A stretch of DNA of 36,211 nt. Origin: Holophagales bacterium. GTDB taxonomy: Bacteria > Acidobacteriota > Thermoanaerobaculia > UBA5066. The translations under genes and the position numbers were made by a program. Where the stretch lies: assembly GCA_016719485.1 (NCBI GenBank), contig JADJZB010000012.1, positions 1 through 36,211 of the forward strand. The letters run 5' to 3'. The notes under the pieces are model-generated. The model was not told the DNA's origin, made no database searches, and was given only the letters and a program-made list of their open reading frames with translations. Within the stretch, counting starts at the first letter, position 1. Each line of letters starts with the position of its first letter. This document shows, piece after piece, positions 9,683 to 18,060 of the stretch.

Positions 9683-9698
9683 GGCCTTGCGAAAGGCC
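9683..9698. repeat. Short hairpin left of repeat copy 2
   Basis: GGCCTT, loop GCGA, AAGGCC ends 31 bp before repeat copy 2. A different-sequence hairpin of identical geometry (6-bp stem, 4-base loop) lies 27 bp before copy 3, at 12559-12574. The match may be chance, but the position fits a left-arm element. Confidence 0.3.
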
Positions 9699-9729
9699 TC
9701 GATCGCTTTGCACCCATCCTGACGGGAAT

Positions 9730-9866
9730 GCTCATAACCCAAAGGTCGCAAGTTCAAATCTTGCTCCCGCAACCATACATAAGTCCGCGAGAATCAAGCG
9801 GTTACGGGAGCCCGGCGGAAGCGCCGGGTTCTTCGTTTTCTGGCGCGGGATAGCTTCGGGATAGCT
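9730..9866 (+). repeat. Attachment-like repeat copy 2
   Basis: The 110-bp core differs from copy 1 at about five positions. It contains the tRNA 3' half from the anticodon loop, with a C-to-T change near the acceptor stem, but no 5' half, so it is not a tRNA gene. Two TAGCT motifs, 9851-9855 and 9862-9866, follow with 11-bp spacing. The second overlaps the stop codon of the oxidoreductase gene that reads in from the right. Confidence 0.8.
9809..9838 (+). terminator. Stem-loop terminator in repeat copy 2
   Basis: CCCGGCG / CGCCGGG with loop GAAG and the tail TTCTTCGTTTT. It sits after the plus-strand abiE operon and just past the 3' end of the minus-strand oxidoreductase operon, so it could serve both. 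Confidence 0.55.
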
Positions 9867-10863
9867 ACTCGCCGACGCGAATGACCACCTTTCCCACGGC
9901 GTGGCCGGACTCCACGTAGGAGATGGCCTCGGCCGCGGCTTCCAGCGGAAAGGTCCTGTCCAGGACCGGCTGAATGACACCCTGGTCCACCAGCGCGGCT
10001 ATCTTGTCCAGCTGCTCGCCGCTCGCTCGCATGAACAGGTACTCGAAGCTCACGCCCTTTTCCCTGGCCAGGCGGTCGACCTTACGATTCAGGAACCCGA
10101 GGATCCAGACGAGCGGCAGGCCGAGGCCCCATGCGCGTGCGAACTTCCCGTCGGGCCGGCCGCCTATCGTCACGACGACGCCGCCCGGCTTGACCGCCTC
10201 GAACGAGCGGAGGAGCGTGTCGCCCCCCTGGGAGTCGAGGACCACGTCCTGGTCCCTGACCACGTCTTCGAAGCGGGTCGTCCTGTAGTCAATCGCCAGG
10301 TCCGCGCCGAGCGCCCTCACCAACGCGTGGTTCCGGGCGCCGGCCGTGGTCGCGATCTCTGCACCCAGGTGTCTGGCCAGCTGGATGGCGAACGTGCCGA
10401 CGCCGCCCGAGCCGGCGTGGATGAGGATCTTCTGTCCCGCCTGCAACCGTGCGAGTTCGACCAGGGCCTGCCAGGCGGTGAGCCCCACGAGCGGAAGCGA
10501 TGCCGCCAGCACGTAGTCCAGGCGCGCGGGCTTCTTCGCCGCGGCGCCTTCGCGCACGAGAGCGTACTCGGCGATGGCGCCGATCCGCTCCTTGTCGAGG
10601 CGCGCATAGATGGCGTCGCCCAACTTGAATCTCGTCACGCCCGGGCCGATCGCTTCCACGTCGCCGGCGAGATCGGTGCCGAGGATCAGCGGAAACGCGT
10701 AGGGGGTCAGCACCTTCACGACGCCGTCGCGGATCTTGTAGTCGAGCGGGTTGACGCCGGCGGCGCGTACCCGCACGAGGAGATCGCCCGGTCCCGGCTC
10801 GGGTCGAGGCAGGTCCATCATCTCCATCGGTGCCCTGTAACGGCGAATGGCGAGCGCTCTCAT
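9865..10863 (-). CDS. Zinc-independent MDR oxidoreductase (zeta-crystallin / quinone oxidoreductase-like)
   Basis: The 332-residue product is a medium-chain NADP-dependent reductase of the quinone oxidoreductase/enoyl-reductase type. The N-terminal GroES-like domain has RVRAAGVNPLDYKIRDG and the LGTDLAGDVEAIG segment. The Rossmann domain has HAGSGGVGTFAIQLA, with the glycine-rich dinucleotide motif, followed by the conserved VKPGGVVVTIGG. The zinc-ligand cysteines of alcohol dehydrogenases are absent. The ATG at 10863 overlaps the stop of the upstream SDR gene by four bases, so the pair is translationally coupled. The substrate is unknown; a reactive carbonyl or quinone is plausible. A longer frame reaches back to 10992 but runs inside the SDR gene. 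Confidence 0.88.
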   Translation of the reverse strand: MRALAIRRYRAPMEMMDLPRPEPGPGDLLVRVRAAGVNPLDYKIRDGVVKVLTPYAFPLILGTDLAGDVEAIGPGVTRFKLGDAIYARLDKERIGAIAEYALVREGAAAKKPARLDYVLAASLPLVGLTAWQALVELARLQAGQKILIHAGSGGVGTFAIQLARHLGAEIATTAGARNHALVRALGADLAIDYRTTRFEDVVRDQDVVLDSQGGDTLLRSFEAVKPGGVVVTIGGRPDGKFARAWGLGLPLVWILGFLNRKVDRLAREKGVSFEYLFMRASGEQLDKIAALVDQGVIQPVLDRTFPLEAAAEAISYVESGHAVGKVVIRVGE

Positions 10864-11735
10864 CCGCGCTCCGCTCGCGGACTTTCCGGGACCGGGGAGT
10901 CGCGCAACGAAGTCACTGCGGGTGTGTCGAGGCGCAGGTTCCTTCGAATCCCGGCGTCCATCAGGCCCGCGGGCGCGAACCTGCGGAGCCATCGCAGCCG
11001 GTTCGCGAAGCTGCCGGCGGTGTATCGGAGCTTCGGGCGTACGGCGAGAGCAGCTCGAAGCACGACGTCGGCCACGACGCCCGGCTCGTCCGACGTCGCC
11101 ATGATCGCGCTGATCCGATGGCTCAGAGCCGCGCCCACCTCGCGATATTCCTCGAGCTTCGAGTCGGGTTCCAGCGCGTTCGCGTCGAGGGCCGTCTTGG
11201 TGTACGCAGGCTCGATAACCGAGACCCGAATGCCCCGCGTCCGTAGCTCGTGGTCCAGCGATTCCGAATAGCCTTCGACGGCGTGCTTGGTTGCGGCGTA
11301 GAGCGCCATGTACGGCGCGGGCAGGAAGCCGAGGACGGAGCCGATGTTGAGGATGCGGCCGCTCCCCTGGCGCCGCATGTGTGGCACCACCGCGCGCGTC
11401 ATCCGTACGATCCCGAAGAAGTTCGTATCGAAAATCGAGCGGGCCTGTTCGATGGAGCTCTCTTCCGCTCCCGCGGGGACGACACTGACGCCGGCGTTGT
11501 TCACGAGTACGTCGATGCGTCCGGAAGACCGGATCACGTCGCTGACGGCAGATTCGACCGATTCATCGCTGGTCACGTCGAGGGGCAGCATCTCGAACCG
11601 TTGCTGTCCCGCCGTCGCTCCCCGCCTGCTGGTGCCGTAGACCCTGTAGCCCGCCTTCGTCAGCCGCTCGGCCGTGGCCTGGCCGATGCCTGACGAGGCG
11701 CCGGTCACGATCGCTGTCTTGCTCCTGGCATTCAT
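10860..11735 (-). CDS. Short-chain dehydrogenase/reductase (classical SDR)
   Basis: The 291-residue product is a classical SDR that uses NAD(P)H. The cofactor motif TGASSGIG is at residues 11-18, NNAG follows the fourth strand, and the catalytic tetrad includes the serine of NIGSVLG and the YAATK motif. The start ATG at 11735 is preceded by AAGGAACGACG, an acceptable ribosome site; the longer frame starting at 11864 runs through the promoter and operator and is not used. It forms an operon with the MDR reductase downstream and is controlled by a palindrome also found at the tetR promoter. The pair resembles stress- or xenobiotic-induced reductase modules. The substrate cannot be told from sequence. 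Confidence 0.88.
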   Translation of the reverse strand: MNARSKTAIVTGASSGIGQATAERLTKAGYRVYGTSRRGATAGQQRFEMLPLDVTSDESVESAVSDVIRSSGRIDVLVNNAGVSVVPAGAEESSIEQARSIFDTNFFGIVRMTRAVVPHMRRQGSGRILNIGSVLGFLPAPYMALYAATKHAVEGYSESLDHELRTRGIRVSVIEPAYTKTALDANALEPDSKLEEYREVGAALSHRISAIMATSDEPGVVADVVLRAALAVRPKLRYTAGSFANRLRWLRRFAPAGLMDAGIRRNLRLDTPAVTSLRDSPVPESPRAERG

Positions 11736-11817
11736 CTCGTCGTTCCTTTCCGTGCAGCTCCCGGGTTGATCGAATTCCTCCCGCGCCGACCGCACGTTGG
11801 CGGCTGTCGTGATTCCG

Positions 11818-11848
11818 AAGATATGATGAGAATCATATTTCGATTCAA
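11818..11848 (-). promoter_or_regulatory. Promoter of the SDR-MDR operon
   Basis: On the minus strand TTGAAT (11843-11848) is followed by -10 candidates CATATC (17-bp spacing) or TATCTT (19-bp). The palindromic operator fills the spacer, as it does at the tetR promoter. Confidence 0.5.
11821..11838. promoter_or_regulatory. TetR operator at the SDR promoter
   Basis: ATATGAT-GAGA-ATCATAT is a perfect palindrome with 7-bp arms and a 4-bp centre. It shares TATGAT-N4-ATCATA with the site at 12475-12490. Confidence 0.75.
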
Positions 11849-11878
11849 GCGAAACCCTCTTCATGTGTGAACGCGGGA

Positions 11879-12460
11879 TCAGGCGCCGGTCGGGGCGAGG
11901 TGTTCGAGCGCCGCCCTCCGCAGCGCGTCGGAGAGCTTCGGGTCGTCGACAGCGCGTGCCAGGAGCAGTGCGCCCACCATCGTGGCGACGGTGGCGAGGG
12001 CACGCTCGTGCGCGCCCGGCTGGCCCCAGTCGGGCGATTGGCGCGCGACGAGGTCGATCATCTCCTTGATGCGCCGCGTGGAGGCGCGGCGCACCTCGGG
12101 GGCCTGGCGCGGCATCTCCGAGCCGAGGGCGACGACCGGGCAGCCCGTCTCAGCGTTCTGGACATGCGCCTTGGACAGGTACGCTTCGAGCAGGACCTGG
12201 AGCGCCTGCGGCGGCGAGGCGGCGGCCGCGATGCGCGCCGACGCGGCGACGGCTTCGGCGCCGGCGCGATCCGCAGCCTCGGCGAGCATCGCCTCGCGCG
12301 AGGAAAAGTGGGCGTAGAAGCCCCCGTGCGTGAGGCCGGCGTCTTTCATGACGTCGGCGATGCCGGTACCGTCGTAGCCGCTGCGCCGGATCGCGCGCGC
12401 GGCGGCCTCGACGATGCGCTCGTGCGTCGCTTCCTTGCGGCTGGGGGCGGACCGTCGCAT
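11879..12460 (-). CDS. TetR-family transcriptional repressor
   Basis: The 193-residue product has a typical TetR N-terminal helix-turn-helix: ATHERIVEAAARAIRRSGY, then the recognition region DAGLTHGGFYAHFSSREAM at residues ~40-60. The C-terminal ligand-binding part resembles the group of TetR proteins with a conserved GCPVVALGSEM stretch. The start chosen is the ATG at 12460, directly downstream of its promoter and operator; the longer frame from 12607 runs across the operator and into repeat copy 3. The same palindrome occurs in its own promoter and in that of the SDR-MDR operon 143 bp downstream, so it very probably represses itself and that operon. Confidence 0.88.
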   Translation of the reverse strand: MRRSAPSRKEATHERIVEAAARAIRRSGYDGTGIADVMKDAGLTHGGFYAHFSSREAMLAEAADRAGAEAVAASARIAAAASPPQALQVLLEAYLSKAHVQNAETGCPVVALGSEMPRQAPEVRRASTRRIKEMIDLVARQSPDWGQPGAHERALATVATMVGALLLARAVDDPKLSDALRRAALEHLAPTGA

Positions 12461-12470
12461 CTCGCCGATC

Positions 12471-12499
12471 AGAATATGATGCCTATCATACCGGGTCAA
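12471..12499 (-). promoter_or_regulatory. Promoter of tetR
   Basis: On the minus strand TTGACC (12494-12499), a 17-bp spacer and TATTCT (12471-12476) give a strong sigma-70 promoter, with the operator inside the spacer. Confidence 0.6.
12475..12490. promoter_or_regulatory. TetR operator at its own promoter
   Basis: TATGAT-GCCT-ATCATA is a perfect palindrome with 6-bp arms and a 4-bp centre. It lies 14 bp upstream of the tetR ATG and matches the SDR operator in arms and spacing. Confidence 0.75.
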
Positions 12500-12558
12500 G
12501 TACGCGACGTGCGCCGGCGAAAGAGGCGCGGAGGCGGCCCCGCTTCGGAGCCGAAATT

Positions 12559-12574
12559 CTCGAATCGCTTCGAG
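12559..12574. repeat. Short hairpin left of repeat copy 3
   Basis: CTCGAA, loop TCGC, TTCGAG ends 27 bp before repeat copy 3. It has the same geometry as the hairpin left of copy 2. Confidence 0.3.
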
Positions 12575-12601
12575 CGCCACTTCATTCGTCTTGGTGCAGG
12601 T

Positions 12602-12738
12602 GCTCATAACCCAAAGGTCGCAAGTTCAAATCCTGCCCCCGCAACCATACATAAGATCCGCAGAAGCAAGCGGTTACGGGAACCCGGCGGAAACGCCGGG
12701 TTCTTCGTTTCCGGGCTCGGGTCAGGTTCGGCATAGGT
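12602..12738 (+). repeat. Attachment-like repeat copy 3
   Basis: The 110-bp core (12602-12711) is again about 95% identical to copy 1, with one one-base gap in each direction near 12655-12665. It has no tRNA 5' half. CAGGT at 12723-12727 and TAGGT at 12734-12738 repeat the 11-bp spacing seen after the other copies. Confidence 0.8.
12681..12710 (+). terminator. Stem-loop terminator in repeat copy 3
   Basis: The same 9-bp stem AACCCGGCG / CGCCGGGTT and GAAA loop as copy 1, with the tail CTTCGTTT. It now lies upstream of tetR in the opposite sense, so it may shield the cassette from read-through. Confidence 0.5.
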
Positions 12739-13020
12739 CGATCATGCGGACCTCGTCTCGACCCGAGGCCTTCCGCCCGAGGCGCCCGGGCGGAACGAAC
12801 GCCTCGACCCGGAGATGCCGGTCGAAGGCCCCCGGGTGGACCTCCTCTGCGGGCTCGAAGGCGGCCAGGCGGCATCACAAGGATGCGAGCCTCGGTCGGC
12901 CACGGTCGGGTCGGACTGACGAACGACACTTTCCTGACGGTTTGTAGAATTCCGGTCTCGCCGTTCGTCGTTGTAGTGAAGGCCAGGCAGAGAGCCCCGC
13001 CTGAAGGACAGGAGAAGACT

Positions 13021-13368
13021 ATGCCGCAGTTCCTGGTTGCCGGTTACCTCCCCGACGATTTCGACCCGTCCCAGATGGACGAAGCGGTGGGCCGCGAGAT
13101 CCACGCCCTCAACAAGGAGATGATTGCCGCCGGCGTCAGGAAGTTCGCCTGCGGCCTCGGCTCCGCGAAGTCGCTGCGACCCCAGGCCGATGGCGGCGTC
13201 CTCGTCACCGACGGGCCGTACCTCGAGGCCAAGGAACACATCGGCGGCTTCTGGATACTGGAATGCGCCGACATGGACGAGGCGGTGGCCTGGGCACGCA
13301 AGGGCGTCGCCGCCACCCGGGGGCAGGTCGAGGTGCGGGAAATCTTCTTCAATCCGTCGCCCGACTGA
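13021..13368 (+). CDS. YCII/DGPF-domain protein
   Basis: The 115-residue product is a YCII-related protein of the DGPF type. It shows MPQFLVAGYLPDDFDP at the start and the family motif DGPYLEAKEHIGGFWILE (residues ~63-80), then a C-terminal helix and strand. The ATG at 13021 has AGGAG 8-10 bases upstream; the frame extends back to 12883 but with no ribosome site. DGPF proteins are the usual partners of ECF41/ECF42 sigma factors, and here the ECF42-type gene follows after 16 bp. The biochemical role of the family is unsettled; the ferredoxin-like fold suggests a small-molecule or redox enzyme. The 280 bp between repeat copy 3 and this gene hold no gene I can support. Confidence 0.85.
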   Translation: MPQFLVAGYLPDDFDPSQMDEAVGREIHALNKEMIAAGVRKFACGLGSAKSLRPQADGGVLVTDGPYLEAKEHIGGFWILECADMDEAVAWARKGVAATRGQVEVREIFFNPSPD

Positions 13369-13384
13369 CGACGGAGGCAGGCTC

Positions 13385-14662
13385 CTGAGCGACGTCGAAA
13401 AGTCGATCGAGGCGGTGTGGAAGATCGAGTCCACACGCCTCATCGCCGCGATCGCTCGCGTCACCCGCGATGTCGGCATCGCCGAGGAGCTGGCACAGGA
13501 TGCTCTCGTGACGGCCCTCGAGGTCTGGCCCGAGGAAGGCATCCCCGACAAACCCGGGGCATGGCTGATGACGGCGGCGAAGCGGCGCGCGATCGATACG
13601 CTGCGGCGCGGCCGCATGCTCGTACAAAAGCATGGCGAGATCGCCCGCGAGCTGGAGTGGCAGGAGCAGCGGCTTGGAGACGCTTTGGAGCACGCGCTGG
13701 ATCAGGTGATCGACGACGACGTGTTGCGGCTCGTCTTCACCGCGTGCCACCCCGTGCTCGCGGTGGAAGGACGGATCGCGCTCACGTTGCGCCTGATCGG
13801 CGGCCTCACCACGGCGGAGATCGCGCGTGCGTTCCTCGTGCCGGAGAAGACGCTGGGCCAGCGGATCTCCCGCGCCAAGAAGACCCTCTCGGAGGCCCAC
13901 GTTCCCTTCGAGACGCCGACCGGGGACGAGCTGCGTCGCAGGGTCGAGTCCGTCCTCATGGTGGTCTACCTGATCTTCAACGAGGGCTACACCGCCACCT
14001 CGGGCGACGAATGGATGCGGACGGCTCTCTCCGAAGAGGCGCTGCGCCTGGGGCGCATGCTCGGTCCGCTTCTCCCCGGCGAATCGGAAGTCCAAGCGCT
14101 CGTGGCATTGATGGAGTTGCAGGCCTCGCGCAACGCAGCACGCCGGGGCAGGAACGGCGAGGCCGTCTTACTCCCGGATCAGGACCGCTCCCTGTGGGAT
14201 CACGCCCAGATCCAGCGGGGAATGACCGCGCTCCAGCAAGCGCATGGACTCGGCGGTGGCGCGAAACCCTACGCGTTGCAGGCGGCCATTGCCGCATGTC
14301 ACATGCGCGCCCGCACCGCCGAAGAGACGGACTGGAATCGCATCGTCCTTCTCTACGACGCCCTGCTGCAGATCAACCCGTCTCCAATCGTGGCGCTCAA
14401 TCGCGCGGTCGCCGTCGGCATGGCCCAGGGCCCGGCCGCAGGACTCGACGCACTCGACGCAGCTGCCACCCTCGCCGACTCCGCCCTCGCCGGCTACCAT
14501 CTCTTTCCCAGCGTCCGCGGAGACCTGCTGATGAAGCTGGGCAGGCTCTCCGAGGCACGTGAAGAGATCCGACGCGCCATCGCGATGACGAAGAACCTGC
14601 GGGAACGGGAGCTGCTGGCCAGCAGGGTGAAGCAGTGGGATAAGGCGGCCCCATCCGCGTAG
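13385..14662 (+). CDS. ECF42-type RNA polymerase sigma factor with C-terminal TPR-like extension
   Basis: The product (~425 residues) is an extracytoplasmic-function sigma factor with a long C-terminal extension. Sigma-2 lies in EAVWKIESTRLIAAIARV and AEELAQDALVTALEVWP. Sigma-4 lies in LTLRLIGGLTTAEIARAF and TLGQRISRAKKTL. From residue ~190 a helical extension of more than 200 residues includes YLIFNEGYTA and the TPR-like NPSPIVALNRAVAVG stretch. This layout and the DGPF gene just upstream identify the ECF42 group, in which the extension controls activity and no anti-sigma factor is used. No ATG, GTG or TTG fits the start. A CTG at 13385 sits seven bases after a good GGAGG, so either CTG is used or an ATG has been misread. 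A GTG at 13415 would cut into the conserved N-terminus. Confidence 0.88.
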   Translation: MSDVEKSIEAVWKIESTRLIAAIARVTRDVGIAEELAQDALVTALEVWPEEGIPDKPGAWLMTAAKRRAIDTLRRGRMLVQKHGEIARELEWQEQRLGDALEHALDQVIDDDVLRLVFTACHPVLAVEGRIALTLRLIGGLTTAEIARAFLVPEKTLGQRISRAKKTLSEAHVPFETPTGDELRRRVESVLMVVYLIFNEGYTATSGDEWMRTALSEEALRLGRMLGPLLPGESEVQALVALMELQASRNAARRGRNGEAVLLPDQDRSLWDHAQIQRGMTALQQAHGLGGGAKPYALQAAIAACHMRARTAEETDWNRIVLLYDALLQINPSPIVALNRAVAVGMAQGPAAGLDALDAAATLADSALAGYHLFPSVRGDLLMKLGRLSEAREEIRRAIAMTKNLRERELLASRVKQWDKAAPSA

Positions 14663-14696
14663 GCTTCGGGCCGCGCGCCGTGCGTGGCGGGCGCCG

Positions 14697-15161
14697 CTAC
14701 CCCCCGCTCTTTCCCCGCGCCCGGGACTTTGCGTCGATGAAGTCGGGGTGGGGAACGTTGAGGAGGCCGGCGACGCGGCGGATGAGGTGCTCTTCGAGGG
14801 GGTGCTTCTCGGCGTCGGCGTAGGCGACGAGCCACATCAGCTCGACGATGCGCTTCTTTTCCTCGAGCGAGAACCCCTTGTCGACGAGGCTCGTGAACTC
14901 GTAGAGCGAGGTCGCGGCGTCCGCCTCGGCCTCGGCGAGCCGGACCAGCTCCTCGGTATCGGTGAGCGAGAGGCCGAACGTCCCCTGGAGCGCGGTGCGG
15001 ACGACCGTCCGCTCCTCGTCCCTGACCTCGGGGTCGGCGCGCATCACCTCGACGAGGAGCGTCGCGGCCGTGAGGCGGAGGCGCTGGCCCGGGTCGCCCG
15101 CGGCTTGGGCGGGGCGGGCGGCCATGCGTTCCTGGAAGAACCGCTTGAGGGAGTCGAGCAT
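14697..15161 (-). CDS. TerB-like (tellurite resistance protein B family) cytoplasmic protein
   Basis: The 154-residue, all-helical acidic protein resembles the TerB-like family (COG4103 type). It has paired acidic helices: AATLLVEVMRADPEVRDEE near residues 32-50 and LMWLVAYADAEKHPLEE near 108-124. These are the two metal-binding-type D-x-E/E motifs of the fold, followed by HLIRRVAGLLNV. No signal peptide or membrane segment is present. Such proteins are often stand-alone in genomes and their role is unclear. It lies convergent to the ECF42 gene, with a 34-bp gap, and divergent from the second sigma-factor gene. Confidence 0.75.
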   Translation of the reverse strand: MLDSLKRFFQERMAARPAQAAGDPGQRLRLTAATLLVEVMRADPEVRDEERTVVRTALQGTFGLSLTDTEELVRLAEAEADAATSLYEFTSLVDKGFSLEEKKRIVELMWLVAYADAEKHPLEEHLIRRVAGLLNVPHPDFIDAKSRARGKSGG

Positions 15162-15292
15162 CGCGCTAGTGTCTCGTCCCTCGGGGGCTTCGTCCAGATG
15201 ACCGGCGCCGGGTTGTGATTTTCCGGGACCTGGAGCGAATCATGGGATGAAGGCGGCATCGACAGCGCCGCGACCGAGTGAAGGGACACCGA

Positions 15293-15802
15293 ATGACGAA
15301 CCCGGCGCGGCAGGACAGATTCCTGATCCTGCTCGACGAGCACAGGAAGATCCTCTTCAAGGTCGCGAGCTCGTACTGCCAGAGCACGGCAGACCGGCAG
15401 GACCTGGTCCAGGAGATGGTCGCTCAGCTCTGGCGCTCGTTCGACCGCTACGACGAGCGCTACCGGTTCTCCACGTGGATGTACCGGATCGCCCTGAACG
15501 TGGCCATCTCCTTCTATCGGAGTGAGGCCCGGCGGTCACGCTTCCACGTGCCGGCCGAGGACACCCTCCTGGAGATCCCGGCGGAAGCCGCCGGATCCAC
15601 CGGTTCGGACGACGACCTCCGGCTCTTGCAGCACCTCATCGGGCAGCTCGAAGCGCTCGACCGGGCGCTCGTCCTCCTCTACCTCGACGGAAACCGCTAC
15701 GACACGATCGCCGAGATTCTCGGGATATCGGAAACCAACGTCGGCACGAAGATCAGCCGGATCAAGCAGAAGCTCCGGCGCGACCTGACGAAGACAGCCT
15801 GA
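15293..15802 (+). CDS. ECF-family RNA polymerase sigma factor
   Basis: The 169-residue product is a compact two-domain ECF sigma factor. Region 2 is seen in ADRQDLVQEMVAQLWRSFDRY and FSTWMYRIALNVAISFYR. Region 4 is seen in LVLLYLDGNRYDTIAEILG and TNVGTKISRIKQKLRRDL. ATG at 15293 is preferred; a GTG five codons upstream (15278) is possible. The gene is followed after 15 bp by a four-helix membrane protein on the same strand, which by position is its likely partner. There is no long C-terminal extension, in contrast to the ECF42-type gene 600 bp upstream. The signal sensed is unknown. Confidence 0.9.
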   Translation: MTNPARQDRFLILLDEHRKILFKVASSYCQSTADRQDLVQEMVAQLWRSFDRYDERYRFSTWMYRIALNVAISFYRSEARRSRFHVPAEDTLLEIPAEAAGSTGSDDDLRLLQHLIGQLEALDRALVLLYLDGNRYDTIAEILGISETNVGTKISRIKQKLRRDLTKTA

Positions 15803-15817
15803 ACGGAAGGACGGAGC

Positions 15818-16495
15818 ATGGAACTCGACGATCTGAAGCGCCAATGGGAAGACCAGGACAGGAAGCTGGACGTCCGCCTCCGCCTGAACGCGCGCCTGCT
15901 GAACGACTCCGTTCTCGCGAAAGCCGACACGGCCACCAAGGCGCTGTCTCGCCTGCTCTGGCTCGAACTCGCGCTGAGTGTCGCAGCCGTCCTGCTCACG
16001 GGCTCGTTCCTGGCGAGCCACATCTCCGAGGCCCGCTTCGTGATTCCGGCTGCAGGCCTCCATCTGAGCGTGATCGCACTCATCGTCGCTTCCATTCGCC
16101 AGCTGGTGGCGATCGGAACGCTGGACTACGACGCGCCGATCGTCGGGATTCAGAAGCGGCTGGAATCGCTCCGCGTCGAGCGGATTCGCGCCACGAAGTG
16201 GACGCTGCTGTGCTCCCCGCTCCTCTGGACCCCTCTCCTGATCGTGGCGCTGAAGGGCGTCTTCGGCGTCGATGCCTACGAGACCTGCGGCGCTGCCTTT
16301 CTGATCGCCAACCTCCTCTTCGGTGTTCTGGTGATCCTGCTGGCGGTATGGACCGCGAGGCGCTACGCCTCCCGGATGGAGCGCTCTCCTTTCGTCCAGG
16401 GCCTGATGCGGGACCTTGCAGGCGACAGCCTGAACGCCGCGGCCGGCTTCCTGAGCTCGATCTCGCGGTTCGAAGAGGAAGAGAGCCACGCCTGA
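15818..16495 (+). CDS. Four-helix membrane protein, candidate anti-sigma factor
   Basis: The 225-residue product starts with a soluble charged segment, MELDDLKRQWEDQDRKLD (residues 1-18), and a short helix up to ~50. Four hydrophobic segments follow: LELALSVAAVLLTGSFL (~50-66), VIPAAGLHLSVIALIVASI (~75-93), LLCSPLLWTPLLIVALKG (~128-145) and LIANLLFGVLVILLAVW (~160-176). The tail is cytoplasmic. A short N-terminal cytoplasmic region plus membrane helices directly downstream of an ECF sigma gene is the layout of many membrane anti-sigma factors. However, no ZAS zinc motif (HxxxCxxC) is seen, so this is inference from context. Confidence 0.7.
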   Translation: MELDDLKRQWEDQDRKLDVRLRLNARLLNDSVLAKADTATKALSRLLWLELALSVAAVLLTGSFLASHISEARFVIPAAGLHLSVIALIVASIRQLVAIGTLDYDAPIVGIQKRLESLRVERIRATKWTLLCSPLLWTPLLIVALKGVFGVDAYETCGAAFLIANLLFGVLVILLAVWTARRYASRMERSPFVQGLMRDLAGDSLNAAAGFLSSISRFEEEESHA

Positions 16496-16593
16496 CCTCG
16501 CGGCCTGCCGGCCGACGCGTCGAGCCGCGAGGGCGGTCCGGAGGACCTGGCCGCCCCCTTCGCCCACCGCGCCGTCGATCCTCACGAGCGACG

Positions 16594-17823
<1,230 letters not shown>

Positions 17824-17915
17824 GGCGTCTCCCGAAAGGCGCTACGAGGAGTGTCGAAGCGGCATCAGAGTACGACCTCCTCGCGCCGACGGACCGCCGC
17901 TCGCCCTCGCGGTGC

Positions 17916-18060
17916 TAGACTCGCCGACCGGTAAGGGGAGTAGTTCCGGCCGCCCGTGGCGGCCGAGGGGAGATCGACACACCGGTCCTCGCGGACCCGG
18001 TCCCCCACCCCGATCGGGGCGAACGAGACCTTCGGAACGGGCAGAAGCCCGGCCGAGGTC
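17916..18060 (+). promoter_or_regulatory. yybP-ykoY-type Mn2+ riboswitch
   Basis: The leader of the Mn2+ transporter gene carries both conserved loops of the yybP-ykoY class: AAGGGGAGTAG at 17933-17943 and CGAGACCTTCGG at 18024-18035. AAGG and CCTT can pair to close the aptamer, and GC-rich helices lie between. An extended -10 box TGC-TAGACT (17913-17921) just upstream fits a start near 17928. This class binds Mn2+ and switches on Mn2+ export, and the gene that follows is a family commonly found behind it. Confidence 0.8.

Larger units (their letters stand above)
9840..12601. mobile_element. Putative integrase-less cassette B (TetR-SDR-MDR)
   Basis: This 2.8-kb segment lies between repeat copies 2 and 3 and holds three minus-strand genes: a TetR regulator, a short-chain dehydrogenase and a quinone-oxidoreductase-like enzyme. 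Together with cassette A it forms a tandem array behind tRNA-fMet. No recombinase gene is present. The module is self-contained, with its own regulator and two matching operators. Confidence 0.55.

Noticed and set aside
9730..9777. Second and third tRNA genes at repeat copies 2 and 3
   Set aside because: Only the 3' half from the anticodon loop is present. The bases upstream cannot form the D arm, anticodon 5' strand or acceptor 5' strand.
12739..13020. A gene or ECF42 target promoter between repeat copy 3 and the YCII gene
   Set aside because: No frame with coding character is seen. TAGAAT near 12945 has no convincing -35 partner, and I cannot match a known ECF42 motif with confidence.
12742..13617. 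A 291-codon minus-strand frame opposite YCII and the start of the sigma gene
   Set aside because: It is antisense to two well-supported genes and shows no family motif.
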